A stretch of 64,000 nucleotides of DNA, from assembly GCF_036226925.1 (NCBI RefSeq), contig NZ_CP109031.1, positions 8,308,001-8,372,000 of the forward strand, in the 5' to 3' direction. Below the pieces are notes generated by a model. It had not been told where the DNA came from. It made no database searches and saw only the letters and a list, made by a program, of their open reading frames with translations. Shown here in pieces: positions 23,707-32,076 of this stretch. Position 1 is the stretch's first letter, and each line of letters starts with the position of its first letter. The translations under genes and the position numbers were made by a program. The DNA comes from Streptomyces sp. NBC_00659 (lineage in GTDB: Bacteria; Actinomycetota; Actinomycetes; Streptomycetales; Streptomycetaceae).

Positions 23707-25052
23707 CAGGCGTCCTCGTCGCGAGCCGTGCGGAACCCGCAGAAGATCTGCCGCCGGATCGGATGGTCCCAGTTGCGGAACGTGCCCCGGCAGGCCACCT
23801 TGTCCACGGCGAAGGAGCCGCCGCGCAGCACCTTGTACTCAGGGCCGAAGAACACCTCCGAGTACTCCCGGTAGGGGAACGCGACGAACCCGGGGTAGGG
23901 CTCCAGATCGCTCGACGTCCACTCCCACACATCGCCGATCAACTGCCGTACGCCGAGCGGCGAGGCGCCCGCCGGATAGCTGCCCGCCGGGGCCGGGCGC
24001 AGATGACGCTGGCCCAGATTGGCGTGGACCGGCGAGGGGTCCTGGTCGCCCCACGGGTAGCGCGTGGAGCGGCCGGACACCGGGTCGTGGCGGGCCGCCT
24101 TCTCCCACTCGGACTCGGTGGGCAGCCGCCGCCCCGCCCAGCGCGCGTACGCGTCGGCCTCGTACCAGCACACGTGCAGCACCGGCTCCTGTGGCGGCAC
24201 GACCTCCGTCACCCCGAAACGGCGTCGCAGCCACTGGCCTCCCTCGCGCCGCCAGAACAGCGGCGCCTCGATGCCGTGCGCGCGGATGTGGTCCCAGCCC
24301 GCGGGAGTCCACCAGCGCTCCTCGCCGTAGCCGCCGTCCTCGATGAAGGCCTGGTAGGCGGCGTTGGTGACCGGAGTGGTGTCGATGAAGAACGACGGGA
24401 CCGTGCGCCGGTGCGCGGGGCGCTCGTTGTCGAGCGCCCACGGTTCGGTGGAGGTGCCCATCACGAACGGGCCCCCGGGCACCAGGACTTCGGCGGGCCC
24501 GGTGAACGGCGCGGCGGGCTCGGGGTCGGGTGCCGTGAGGGCGGTGGGCCCCCGGCGGAGCTGATGGGTGATCAGCATGGTCTCGTCGTGCTGCTGTTCG
24601 TGCTGCGCGATCATGCCGAACGCGAAGCCCGCCTCGGTCAGCCGGGTGCCTTCGAACGGGGCGCTCTCCAGGACGTCCAGCGCCCGGCCACGCACCTCGG
24701 CCGCGTACGTACGGGCTTCGGCGGGCGGCAGCAGCGGCAGCGAGGGCCGTTCGGAGCGCGCGTGCTCGAACGCGTCGTAGAGCCCGTCTATCTCGGGCCG
24801 CATCGCCTCGCGCCCGGCGACCGCCCGCAGCAGCCAGAGTTCCTCCTGGTTGCCGATGTGCGCGAGGTCCCAGACGAGCGGGGACATCAACGGCGAGTGC
24901 TGCGCGGTCAGATCGGGGTCCTCCACGCAGGAGGTGAGCAGGGAGGTGCGGTCACGGGCGGTGATGAGCGCGTCCAGCGCGCGGTGCCGGAGCGACTCCG
25001 GATCCGTGCGCGGACCGGGAGCGGTCGTGTCGGAAGCGGTCGTGCCGGTCAT
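23706..25052 (-). CDS. egtB: Hercynine oxygenase (C-S bond-forming sulfoxide synthase)
   Basis: A 448-residue non-haem iron enzyme joining gamma-glutamylcysteine to hercynine with O2. The N-terminal DinB-like domain supplies the three iron ligands: His65 in DLAHIGNQEE and His152/His156 in the QHEQQHDET box. The C-terminal half is an FGE-sulfatase (C-type-lectin) domain: VPGGPFVMGT, GRRLPTESEWEKAAR, GDVWEWTSSD and RGGSFAVDKVACRGTFRNW. The ATG overlaps the egtA stop (ATGA). Use of gamma-glutamylcysteine is inferred from the presence of egtA and egtC. Confidence 0.96.
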   Translation of the reverse strand: MTGTTASDTTAPGPRTDPESLRHRALDALITARDRTSLLTSCVEDPDLTAQHSPLMSPLVWDLAHIGNQEELWLLRAVAGREAMRPEIDGLYDAFEHARSERPSLPLLPPAEARTYAAEVRGRALDVLESAPFEGTRLTEAGFAFGMIAQHEQQHDETMLITHQLRRGPTALTAPDPEPAAPFTGPAEVLVPGGPFVMGTSTEPWALDNERPAHRRTVPSFFIDTTPVTNAAYQAFIEDGGYGEERWWTPAGWDHIRAHGIEAPLFWRREGGQWLRRRFGVTEVVPPQEPVLHVCWYEADAYARWAGRRLPTESEWEKAARHDPVSGRSTRYPWGDQDPSPVHANLGQRHLRPAPAGSYPAGASPLGVRQLIGDVWEWTSSDLEPYPGFVAFPYREYSEVFFGPEYKVLRGGSFAVDKVACRGTFRNWDHPIRRQIFCGFRTARDEDA

Positions 25053-26386
25053 GTGTTCATGTCCTTCCCGTCGGACAGGCCCTGGCGGGGGCCGGCCGGG
25101 CGCCGCCCGGACCGGCCGTCGTGGTGTGACGCGGCCGCGCCGACCAGGTCGTCGGCGGGGCATCGGCCCCGGGCCACGTAGCGTTCGGTGAACTCGGCCA
25201 CCGCGTCGAGCACTTCGGTGGTGGCGCCGAGCCGGGGCAGCGCTTCCAGCGCCGCCGCGAAACAGACCGCCGCGGCCTCGCGCAGCTCCGGATCGGCGAG
25301 GCCGAACCGCGCCGCGTCCTGCCACAGCGGGTTGCGCGGCGCCGGTGCCGGTCCGGCCCGCTCCGCGAGGGGTTTGACGGTCCGGTAGGCGACCTCGGCG
25401 GCGTCCCGGTCGTCGAACAGCGCCGCCGTCACCGCGAGCGGCACGATCCAGCCGTCCTCGCCCGGCTGCGCGTCGATCATGCGGAGCTCCAGATGACCGC
25501 GAGGCCGGACCGGCGGGAACAGCGTGGTCATGTGGTAGGCGAGGTCCTCCCGGTCCGGTGGCGCGGCGGACCGCGTCCAGTCCCGGAAACTGAGCGCCTC
25601 CGGAACCTCCCAGGGACCCTCGGGCGCCCGTACGCACATCACCGGCGCGTCCAGCACACGCCGTGCCCACGCCGCGCGGGGATCGCCGTCCAGGGGCGGT
25701 GCGTCGGTGCGTCCGGGGTCCATCGACGCCCACAGCGACTGGCGGGTGGACCGCCAGCCCGTGTGCCGTCCGCGGGCCATCGGCGAGTGGGCGAACGCGG
25801 CGACCAGGACCGCGCCGAGCTGATGGGCCAGCCACCAGCGGCGCCCGTGCCCGAGCGGGCCCGGCTCCTCGTACCCGGCGTCCACGCACACCTGGACCGA
25901 GGCCGACGTGCACATCATGGCGCGGCCCTCGGGACCCGCGCGGTCGAGATACCGCTCCATGGCGTCGTACCTGGGCTCATGGAGATAGCGGCTCGGGGGG
26001 TTCCAGGGATCCTGGCCGAAACCACTGAGGCCGAGGCCCGCCTCGCGCAAGCTGGCGCGTACGGCGTCGAGGTCGGCCGAGACGGATCCCACGCACTCCA
26101 TCAGGGAGCCGGCGGGGGCGGAGCTGAGCTCCAGCTGTCCACCGGGTTCGACGGTGAGCGCCGAACGCAGGGGCAGGGTCCGCAGCGCGGCATAGGCCGC
26201 TTCTAGTCGTTCGGGTGTCACGCGGAGCCGGGGCCCGCGCAGCTCGTGGACGAGCCATTCCACCTCTACACCGAGGAGGCGGGGCGGACCGGTCTTGAAG
26301 CAGATGCCACGGACCAGTGCCTCCACCTCGGCCTCGGTGACATGGGAGCGTCGTCGCTCCGTACAGTCACTCACCGAATCGGACAT
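25049..26386 (-). CDS. egtA: Glutamate-cysteine ligase of the ergothioneine pathway
   Basis: A 445-residue GCS2-type ligase that makes gamma-glutamylcysteine, the thiol donor for EgtB. Seen are GVEVEWLVHEL near the N-terminus, TVEPGGQLELSSAPA, MMCTSASVQVCVDAG, the SRQSLWASMDPGRT-type block and HLELRMIDAQPGEDGW. The start at 26386 follows AGGAGGATCC. It is the first gene of egtABCD. The C-S lyase egtE is not in the window, which is usual for Streptomyces where it lies elsewhere. The 257 bp to the divergent PARG-like gene should contain the operon promoter. Confidence 0.95.
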   Translation of the reverse strand: MSDSVSDCTERRRSHVTEAEVEALVRGICFKTGPPRLLGVEVEWLVHELRGPRLRVTPERLEAAYAALRTLPLRSALTVEPGGQLELSSAPAGSLMECVGSVSADLDAVRASLREAGLGLSGFGQDPWNPPSRYLHEPRYDAMERYLDRAGPEGRAMMCTSASVQVCVDAGYEEPGPLGHGRRWWLAHQLGAVLVAAFAHSPMARGRHTGWRSTRQSLWASMDPGRTDAPPLDGDPRAAWARRVLDAPVMCVRAPEGPWEVPEALSFRDWTRSAAPPDREDLAYHMTTLFPPVRPRGHLELRMIDAQPGEDGWIVPLAVTAALFDDRDAAEVAYRTVKPLAERAGPAPAPRNPLWQDAARFGLADPELREAAAVCFAAALEALPRLGATTEVLDAVAEFTERYVARGRCPADDLVGAAASHHDGRSGRRPAGPRQGLSDGKDMNT

Positions 26387-26643
26387 GTCGGGATCCTCCT
26401 GAGATTCCACCATGCCGCCGGCCCGGGGTCTGGTGGGCCGGACCGACAATGACCGTTCCACCCAAGACCCTCTCGGCGGTTCGCACAAGGGTGCAAATCA
26501 TTTCTTTGGGGACTGGGGAGCACTCTTGTGCGGGGCCGTGAAACTCTGTTGCGCCGCACGACCAGCATCGCTCACGATGCGTTCATGGGCACGACGGGGG
26601 AACGTAAGCAGGCCGCGCCCGTGGCGCGTACGGGGGTGGCGCC

Positions 26644-27477
26644 ATGAGCGCGCGCCTGCGTGCGATCGCCCGGGAGACCGAGGAGATCGTGGCGGCGGGC
26701 GGCTACCGCAGTCCTTCCGGGGACGCGGTGTCCGTCGCCGCCGCGGTCGAGGCGGCGCGGGCCGGGACACGGATGCACGGCCCGGAGCCGGTGGAGATAC
26801 CGTCGGTGACGCCGGTCGTGACCTCCTTCGAGGTCACCGGCGAGAGCAGCCTGGAAGCGGCCCGCCGGCTGGTCTCCGGGGGCGGGGACCCGGTCGCCGT
26901 GCTGAACTTCTCCTCGGCGCGCAATCCCGGCGGCGGCTATCTGAACGGCGCTCAGGCCCAGGAAGAGGCCCTGTGCCGGGCCTCCGCGCTGTACACCTGT
27001 CTGCTGCGGGCCCGGGGTTTCTACGAACATCACCGCGCCCACCGTGACGCGTTCTACACGGACCGTGTCATTCACTCTCCCGGCGTACCGGTGTTCCGGG
27101 ACGACCGCGGCCTGCTCCTCGACGAGCCGTTCCCGGCCGGTTTCCTGACCGCGGCGGCCCCGAACGCCGGAGTCGTCCTGCGGACCGCCCCGGAGCGGGC
27201 GGCCGACCTGCCGGGCGCGCTGGCGATCCGTGCCGAACGCGTCCTGGAGACGGCCGCCGCCCACGGCTACCGCCGCCTGGTCCTCGGAGCCTGGGGCTGC
27301 GGGGTCTTCCGGAACGATCCCGAGCAGGTGGCGCGGGCCTTCCGTGGAGTGCTGGCCGGAGGCCGCCTGGAGGGGTACTTCGACCAGGTGGTGTTCGGCA
27401 TCCTGGACCGCACACCGGGCCGGACCACACGCCAGGCGTTCGACCGGGTGTTCGCATCCGAGCTCCTGGGGGCGTGA
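26644..27477 (+). CDS. TIGR02452-type macrodomain protein, microbial PARG-like
   Basis: A 277-residue protein of the TIGR02452/DUF2263 family, the bacterial-type poly(ADP-ribose) glycohydrolase fold. The PARG signature GGG-x7-QEE is intact (NPGGGYLNGAQAQEEALCRAS), with the catalytic-type Glu pair. VLGAWGCGVFRNDP near residue 218 is the macrodomain phosphate loop. The family removes ADP-ribose from proteins or nucleic acids. The start is taken as the ATG after the short gap at GGGGGTGGCGCC, which is a weak ribosome-binding site. It is divergent from the ergothioneine operon; no ADP-ribosyltransferase is nearby. Confidence 0.87.
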   Translation: MSARLRAIARETEEIVAAGGYRSPSGDAVSVAAAVEAARAGTRMHGPEPVEIPSVTPVVTSFEVTGESSLEAARRLVSGGGDPVAVLNFSSARNPGGGYLNGAQAQEEALCRASALYTCLLRARGFYEHHRAHRDAFYTDRVIHSPGVPVFRDDRGLLLDEPFPAGFLTAAAPNAGVVLRTAPERAADLPGALAIRAERVLETAAAHGYRRLVLGAWGCGVFRNDPEQVARAFRGVLAGGRLEGYFDQVVFGILDRTPGRTTRQAFDRVFASELLGA

Positions 27478-27829
27478 AGGCCCGCCCTCACCCCCGCCCG
27501 GGCGCCCCGGGGCCCGCGCCTCGGACCCCGCGGCCCGGCTCCGGCTGAGGCCCGAGAGCGGTGCCCGCGACGGCTGCGCGGCTGCCCGCTGCCCGGCACC
27601 CCGGCCTGAGGGCCCGAGCCTCGCGCCGCCCGGCGCCGTCCGGGCGCCCCGAGCCCGGCGGCCCGTGTCGCCCGGCGGTCGGGGCTGCTCGCTCGGCGTC
27701 CCCTCGCGGCCCGTGCCTCGCCGCCCGGCGGAGGCGCCACCCCCGGCACCCGGTGGAGGTGTCACCCGGCAGTCGGCGGAGTGGGAACCCCGGCTCCCGG
27801 CGGCCCGAGCCGCCGTCAACGGGCGGGGC
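27478..27829. other. 352-bp very GC-rich low-complexity spacer
   Basis: It lies between the PARG-like gene and the PemK/MazF-like gene, which converge. It is extremely C-rich on the plus strand, with many imperfect CCCGGC/CGCCCGGCGG units and degenerate roughly 24-bp repeats around 27722-27775. No gene and no clean terminator stem were seen. Confidence 0.5.
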
Positions 27830-28285
27830 TCAGCGCCAGCCGTACCGCTCCCGCAGTCGGTGGACCACGGAATTGAAACGCATCCGGTCCAGCGCGCACG
27901 CCTCCCGCCGCATCCCGTCCTCGTGCAGTCGCAGCACGCGGTCCACGTTCACCCAGGAGTCCCGCCCGGTCCGGTCCCACGGACCGCTGCCGATCGCCAC
28001 CCACTCGCGGTCGCCGTTGTGCGCCTTGCTGGAGAGCTGGACGGCGAGCAGCGTGCCCGCGACCTCCCGGGCCACGACCAGTACCGGGCGGTCCTTGCCC
28101 CGGCCGTCGTTCTCCTCGAAGGGCACCCACGTCCAGACGATCTCACCGGGATCGGGGTCGCCGTCGTGGGCGGGGGAGTACTCGGTCTTCACGGGGCCGA
28201 CCTTGCGGGGCTCGGCCTCGGTGGTCGCGGTCGGGCCGTAGCGGCCGGGGACGTCTTCTTCGGTGTCATCGGTAAAGGCAGTCAC
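27830..28285 (-). CDS. PemK/MazF-like toxin-fold protein (orphan)
   Basis: A 151-residue protein. Residues 50-150 carry a PemK/MazF-like SH3 fold: GEIVWTWVPFEENDGRGKDRPVLVVARE, then LLAVQLSSKAHN and WVNVDRVLRLHEDG. MazF members cut mRNA, but this one has a long acidic N-terminal extension, and no antitoxin ORF lies on either side. So it is an orphan toxin-fold protein or a derived nucleic-acid-binding protein. The GTG at 28285 lies seven bases after TACGGT, a leaderless start pattern; no ribosome-binding site is present. Confidence 0.75.
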   Translation of the reverse strand: MTAFTDDTEEDVPGRYGPTATTEAEPRKVGPVKTEYSPAHDGDPDPGEIVWTWVPFEENDGRGKDRPVLVVAREVAGTLLAVQLSSKAHNGDREWVAIGSGPWDRTGRDSWVNVDRVLRLHEDGMRREACALDRMRFNSVVHRLRERYGWR

Positions 28286-28292
28286 GCGGGCC

Positions 28293-28298
28293 ACCGTA
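28293..28298 (-). promoter_or_regulatory. -10 box for leaderless PemK/MazF-like gene
   Basis: Read on the minus strand, TACGGT lies seven bases before the GTG start at 28285. The spacing and the lack of a Shine-Dalgarno sequence fit a leaderless transcript. Confidence 0.4.
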
Positions 28299-28398
28299 GA
28301 ACGTGCGTGCCAGGTCGCGGTGGGCGGGTCCGGAGCCGGACGGCTTGGCGCGCACCGGAGGGCGTGGGCCGACTCCGCATAAGTCTCCTGCCGTACGG

Positions 28399-28416
28399 CC
28401 ACCGGCGCGCCGGTGG
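28399..28416. repeat. Perfect 18-bp palindrome
   Basis: CCACCGGCGCGCCGGTGG reads identically on both strands. It is 97 bp downstream of the flotillin stop and 113 bp upstream of the PemK/MazF-like start. It may be part of a terminator or an operator. Confidence 0.5.
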
Positions 28417-28512
28417 AGCGGAGCCGGGCGTACGGGGCTCTGGTCCAACTCCCGTACGTCCGGACCCTGCTGACCGGAACCGCTGGTGCCTGGGCGCCTC
28501 AGCGCGCCGGCC

Positions 28513-30003
28513 TCACCCCTCGTCCTTCTCCACGGGCACCTTCTCGCCGACCGGAGCCGCGACCCCGTTGAGTTCCGCCGTCGGGTTCTTGGCCGGGCTC
28601 CCCTCCGGGTTCATCGAGGAGAGCAACTGGCGTGCCAGGCCCAGGCCGGTGCCGCCCATGGTGAGTGCCTTGGCGAACAGGTCCGACATGCCGTCGGCGC
28701 CGTTGAGCAGCACCATGTGATCCACGTTGCCGAACGCGCTCGCGCCCGCCTGGACGATCTCCGGCCAGTTCTCGGCGAGTTGCTGGGCGACGACCGCCTC
28801 CTGGTTCTCGGCGAGCGCGGCGGCGCGGGCCTTGATGGCCTCCGCCTCCGCGAGACCCTGGGCCCGGGTCGCCTCGGCTGCCGCGAGGCCCTTGGCCTGC
28901 GCGGCCGCGGCCTCGGCCTCACCGGTGGCGCGGGTCGCCGTCGCGGCGGCCGCACCCCGTGCCTTGGTCGCCTCGGCCTCGGCGTTGGCGGCCGTCTTGA
29001 CCCGGGTCGCCTCCGCCGCGGCGGCGAGTTCGGTCTCCCTGGCCTTGGCCTGCGCCGCCGAGATCCGCGCGTCACGCTCGGCCTCGGCCCGCGCCCGGAT
29101 CTCGTACGCCCTGGCGTCCGCCGGCTTGCGGACGTCCGCCTGGAGCTGTTGCTCGCGGCGGTGCGCCTCCAGTTCGGCGACGCGTGTCTCCTGGACGACG
29201 ACGTCCTGCTGGGCGGCGGCCGCCGAGAGCGGTCCGGCCATCTGGGCCGTCGCCGCCGCCTTGTCCCGCTCGGCCTGGTAACCGGCCTGCTGGATCTCGC
29301 TGTCCCGGGTCGCCTCCGACATCCGGGCCGCGGCCTTCTGCTCGGCCTCGGTGGCGAGACGGTTCGCCTCCGCCTGCGCGATGCGCGCGTCCCGCTGCAC
29401 GGCGGCGGCGTGCGGCATCGCGAGGTTCTTGATGTATCCGGTCGGGTCCTCGATCTCGTGGATCTGCAGCGAGTCGACGATCAGGCCGAGCTTCTCCATC
29501 TCCGTGCCGCACGCGGCCCGGGTCTGGCCGGTCAGCTTCTCCCGGTCGCGGATCATTTCCTCGACCGTCAACCCGCCGACGATGGACCGCAGATGACCGG
29601 CGAACACGTTGTGCACCCGCTCGGCCATCATCTTCTGCTGGTCGAGGAAGCGGCGGCCCGCGTTGGCGATCGACACGAAGTCGTCGCCCACCTTGAAGAT
29701 GACCACGCCCCGCACCTTCAGCGGAATGCCCTGGGTGGTCACGCAGTCCACGTGCAGCTCGGTCTCGTTGAGGTCGAGCGAGATCTTCCGCACCGCCTGC
29801 ACACCGGGGAGCACCAGCGTGCCGCGCCCCGTCACGATGCGGAATCCCATGCCTTCCTCGAGTCCTTCGGTCCGATGCTTCGAACCGGAGATGATCAGCG
29901 CTTCGTTGGGCTCCGCGACACGCCACATAAGCTTGAAGATCACCACGATGAAGATCAGTGCGAGGACAACCGCCCCCGCCACGACGCCGACAACCATCGG
30001 CAT
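28513..30003 (-). CDS. Flotillin-like SPFH-domain membrane scaffold protein
   Basis: A 496-residue flotillin. One N-terminal membrane helix (VVGVVAGAVVLALIFIVVIF) is followed by the SPFH/band-7 domain (residues 28-190: EPNEALIISGSKH, GRGTLVLPGVQ, VSLDLNETEL-like strands). Then comes an Ala/Glu-rich coiled coil of about 230 residues (repeated AEA/TRA units) and a C-terminal oligomerisation end. Flotillins organise membrane microdomains and affect fluidity. AAAGGGGGCG precedes the ATG at 30003. A small NfeD-like protein gene lies 236 bp upstream on the same strand, the expected partner. Confidence 0.93.
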   Translation of the reverse strand: MPMVVGVVAGAVVLALIFIVVIFKLMWRVAEPNEALIISGSKHRTEGLEEGMGFRIVTGRGTLVLPGVQAVRKISLDLNETELHVDCVTTQGIPLKVRGVVIFKVGDDFVSIANAGRRFLDQQKMMAERVHNVFAGHLRSIVGGLTVEEMIRDREKLTGQTRAACGTEMEKLGLIVDSLQIHEIEDPTGYIKNLAMPHAAAVQRDARIAQAEANRLATEAEQKAAARMSEATRDSEIQQAGYQAERDKAAATAQMAGPLSAAAAQQDVVVQETRVAELEAHRREQQLQADVRKPADARAYEIRARAEAERDARISAAQAKARETELAAAAEATRVKTAANAEAEATKARGAAAATATRATGEAEAAAAQAKGLAAAEATRAQGLAEAEAIKARAAALAENQEAVVAQQLAENWPEIVQAGASAFGNVDHMVLLNGADGMSDLFAKALTMGGTGLGLARQLLSSMNPEGSPAKNPTAELNGVAAPVGEKVPVEKDEG

Positions 30004-30239
30004 TCGCCCCCTTTTGATGGTGCCCTTTCGGCACCGAACGAACGGGAGTGTGCTCCTCGCCGACACCGGAGGACAGAGGTGCGCGAATCCTTGTTGCGTT
30101 CTTGACGCATACGGTTCTCACCTGGGACGAGTGCAGCTCAACTGTCGTTCGGAGGAAGCGAGTTCGCCCGGCCGTTCGAGCGCCGTTCGACAGACTCCGC
30201 GGGGTCGCCGGTGGCGCAGCGGGCCGGAGCGGAGTGCTC

Positions 30240-30458
30240 TCAGCCGTCGTACGCGGCCGAGACGTACACCGTGCGCGGCGGCAGGTACTCCACCACCATC
30301 ACCACCGTGCCCCGCTCGATACGGTCCTGCGGCGCGGCCGGGTACGCGAGGAAGTGCTCGGCGCCGCCGCGCACCTTGACGATCACCTCACCGACGAGCC
30401 CGGGTCCGACCGTGCCGGTGACCCGTCCCATCAAACCGACCATCGAGGCATCGTCCAT
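30240..30458 (-). CDS. Small NfeD-like/OB-fold partner of flotillin
   Basis: A 72-residue protein with the look of the soluble NfeD OB-fold: GRVTGTVGPGLVGEVIVKVRGG, HFLAYPA, and RGTVVMVVEYLPPRTVYVSAA. NfeD proteins accompany flotillins, usually with membrane helices that are absent here. It precedes the flotillin gene on the same strand. The start at 30458 (ATG) is the first plausible one; no strong ribosome-binding site is visible (ACCCTGTGCCC upstream). Confidence 0.78.
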   Translation of the reverse strand: MDDASMVGLMGRVTGTVGPGLVGEVIVKVRGGAEHFLAYPAAPQDRIERGTVVMVVEYLPPRTVYVSAAYDG

Positions 30459-30484
30459 GGGCACAGGGTAAAGCCGGAACTCGC

Positions 30485-31909
30485 CTACGCGGCCGGGGAG
30501 TCCGCGACGGCTTCGTACGGAGGCCACCGTTCGTGCCAGCGTAGGTCCGCCTCCAGTTGCGCGGCCAGCGACACCAGCAGCGGCTCGCTGTCCGCAGGGC
30601 CGAGCAACTGCGCGCCGACCGGGAGACCTTCGCCCACGAAGCCCGCGGGGACGTTGACGCCCGGCCAGCCGAGGATGTTCCACGGCCAGGCGTAGGGACA
30701 GGCCGCGATCATGGCGCGGTCGGTGCGCAGACCGCTCAGGCCGAGCATCGAGCCGACGGGCGGCGGGGGAGCGGCGGTCGTCGGCGCGAGCACCACGTCG
30801 TAGGTGTCGAACAGCGCGCCGACGCGCCGTTGCAGCGTGGCCTCGGCCCGGCGGGCCGCCCGCAGCGGCGTGCCGCCGAGCAGCCGGCCGAGGCGTGCCG
30901 CGCCGTGGGTGCGCCGGTCGAGCAGCTCGGGGAACGGCACGTCGCGCACGTGTTCGGCGATGCCGGCCGTGGCGCGCGGGATGAAGGTGAGCCCGATCTG
31001 TCCGTAGCGCGGATCGGCCTCCTCCACCGTGTGCCCGAGCGCGGCGAGCCGCTCCGCGAGGGCGAGGACCTTCGCCCGTACGGCGGGGTCGAGCCGTGCG
31101 GGCAGCGCGGTGAAGGGCGGTTTCAGCGACAGCGCGATACGCAGCCGGCCCGGGTCGCGGCCCACGGCGTCGTGGACGCGCAGCGCGGCGGGCCGGTGCA
31201 GATCGCCCGCGTGGCTGCCGCTCGCCGCGTCCAGCAGCAGGGCCGCGTCCGCGACCGTGCGGGCGAGCGTGCCGTTGACCGTGATGCCGTGGAAGGACTC
31301 CGGGCGCGGCCAGGTCGAGATCCGGCCGCGCTGCGGCTTGATGCCGACCAGATGGGTCCAGGCGGCCGGGATGCGCACCGAGCCCGCCCCGTCCGAGCCC
31401 AGCGCCGCGGGCACCAGGCCCGCGGCCACGGCGGCAGCGGAGCCCCCGGACGAGCCGCCCGGGGTGTGCCCGTGGTGCCAGGGATTGCGGGTCGCGCCGA
31501 AGGCGGGGCCCTCCGTGAACGGCCACTGGCCCAGCTCGCAGGTGTTGGTCTTGCCGACCACGACGGCCCCGGCCATGCGCAGCCGGCGGACCGCCTCGCC
31601 GTCCTCGGACACCGGCGGGAACTCCCCCGGGCAGCCGAACGCGGTCGGCTGGCCCGCCACGTCCATGTCGTCCTTGACCGCGACCGGCACTCCGAGCAGC
31701 GGCCTCCGCCCGCCCGCGGCCAGCTCCGCGTCCGCCGCGTCGGCCTCCGCGAGCGCGGCCTCGGCGCGCACCAGCCGGAAGGCGTTCACGGTGGACCGGG
31801 CCGCCTCGATCCGGGCGAGCGCCCGCTCGACCAGCTCGCGCGAACTCACCTCGCCCGCGGCCAGCGCACGCGCGCTCTCCGTCAGTCCTGGGGCACGGTC
31901 GGGAGTCAT
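30485..31909 (-). CDS. Amidase signature family enzyme
   Basis: A 474-residue amidase with the Ser-cisSer-Lys triad: Lys in GVPVAVKDDMDVAG, the cis-Ser in GGSSGGSAAAVAAGL, and the nucleophile in DGAGSVRIPAAW. Length and the MVGIKPQRGR-like block are typical. It is not obviously GatA, since no gatB or gatC lies nearby; an aliphatic or aryl amidase or carbamoyl hydrolase is more likely. GGAGGTGACCGGG precedes the ATG at 31909, deciding the start. It is divergent from a LacI-type regulator that may control it. Confidence 0.9.
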   Translation of the reverse strand: MTPDRAPGLTESARALAAGEVSSRELVERALARIEAARSTVNAFRLVRAEAALAEADAADAELAAGGRRPLLGVPVAVKDDMDVAGQPTAFGCPGEFPPVSEDGEAVRRLRMAGAVVVGKTNTCELGQWPFTEGPAFGATRNPWHHGHTPGGSSGGSAAAVAAGLVPAALGSDGAGSVRIPAAWTHLVGIKPQRGRISTWPRPESFHGITVNGTLARTVADAALLLDAASGSHAGDLHRPAALRVHDAVGRDPGRLRIALSLKPPFTALPARLDPAVRAKVLALAERLAALGHTVEEADPRYGQIGLTFIPRATAGIAEHVRDVPFPELLDRRTHGAARLGRLLGGTPLRAARRAEATLQRRVGALFDTYDVVLAPTTAAPPPPVGSMLGLSGLRTDRAMIAACPYAWPWNILGWPGVNVPAGFVGEGLPVGAQLLGPADSEPLLVSLAAQLEADLRWHERWPPYEAVADSPAA

Positions 31910-31985
31910 CCCGGTCACCTCCGAAGCGTTGTCTACCGAACGGTAACCTCTGTCTCGGTGTGGCGGTACCGGGCGGTCAACCTCC

Positions 31986-32010
31986 TTTACGGAGGCGGGA
32001 GTTCCGTAAA
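31986..32010. promoter_or_regulatory. Inverted repeat between amidase and LacI-family regulator
   Basis: Perfect 8-bp arms TTTACGGA (31986-31993) and TCCGTAAA (32003-32010) around a nine-base centre. It lies in the 167-bp divergent region, 66 bp upstream of the regulator start. The wide gap is larger than a normal LacI operator, so an RNA hairpin in the regulator leader is an alternative. Confidence 0.45.
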
Positions 32011-32076
32011 ACGAGAGGCCGATCGGGGCCCCGGCGCGAGGCGGTGTCCGAGCCCTCTGCAAGGATGCGTCGCGTC

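Noticed and set aside
27478..27829. Antitoxin gene for the PemK/MazF-like protein
   Set aside because: The spacer is low-complexity and no small acidic ORF with a start and ribosome-binding site was found there or upstream.
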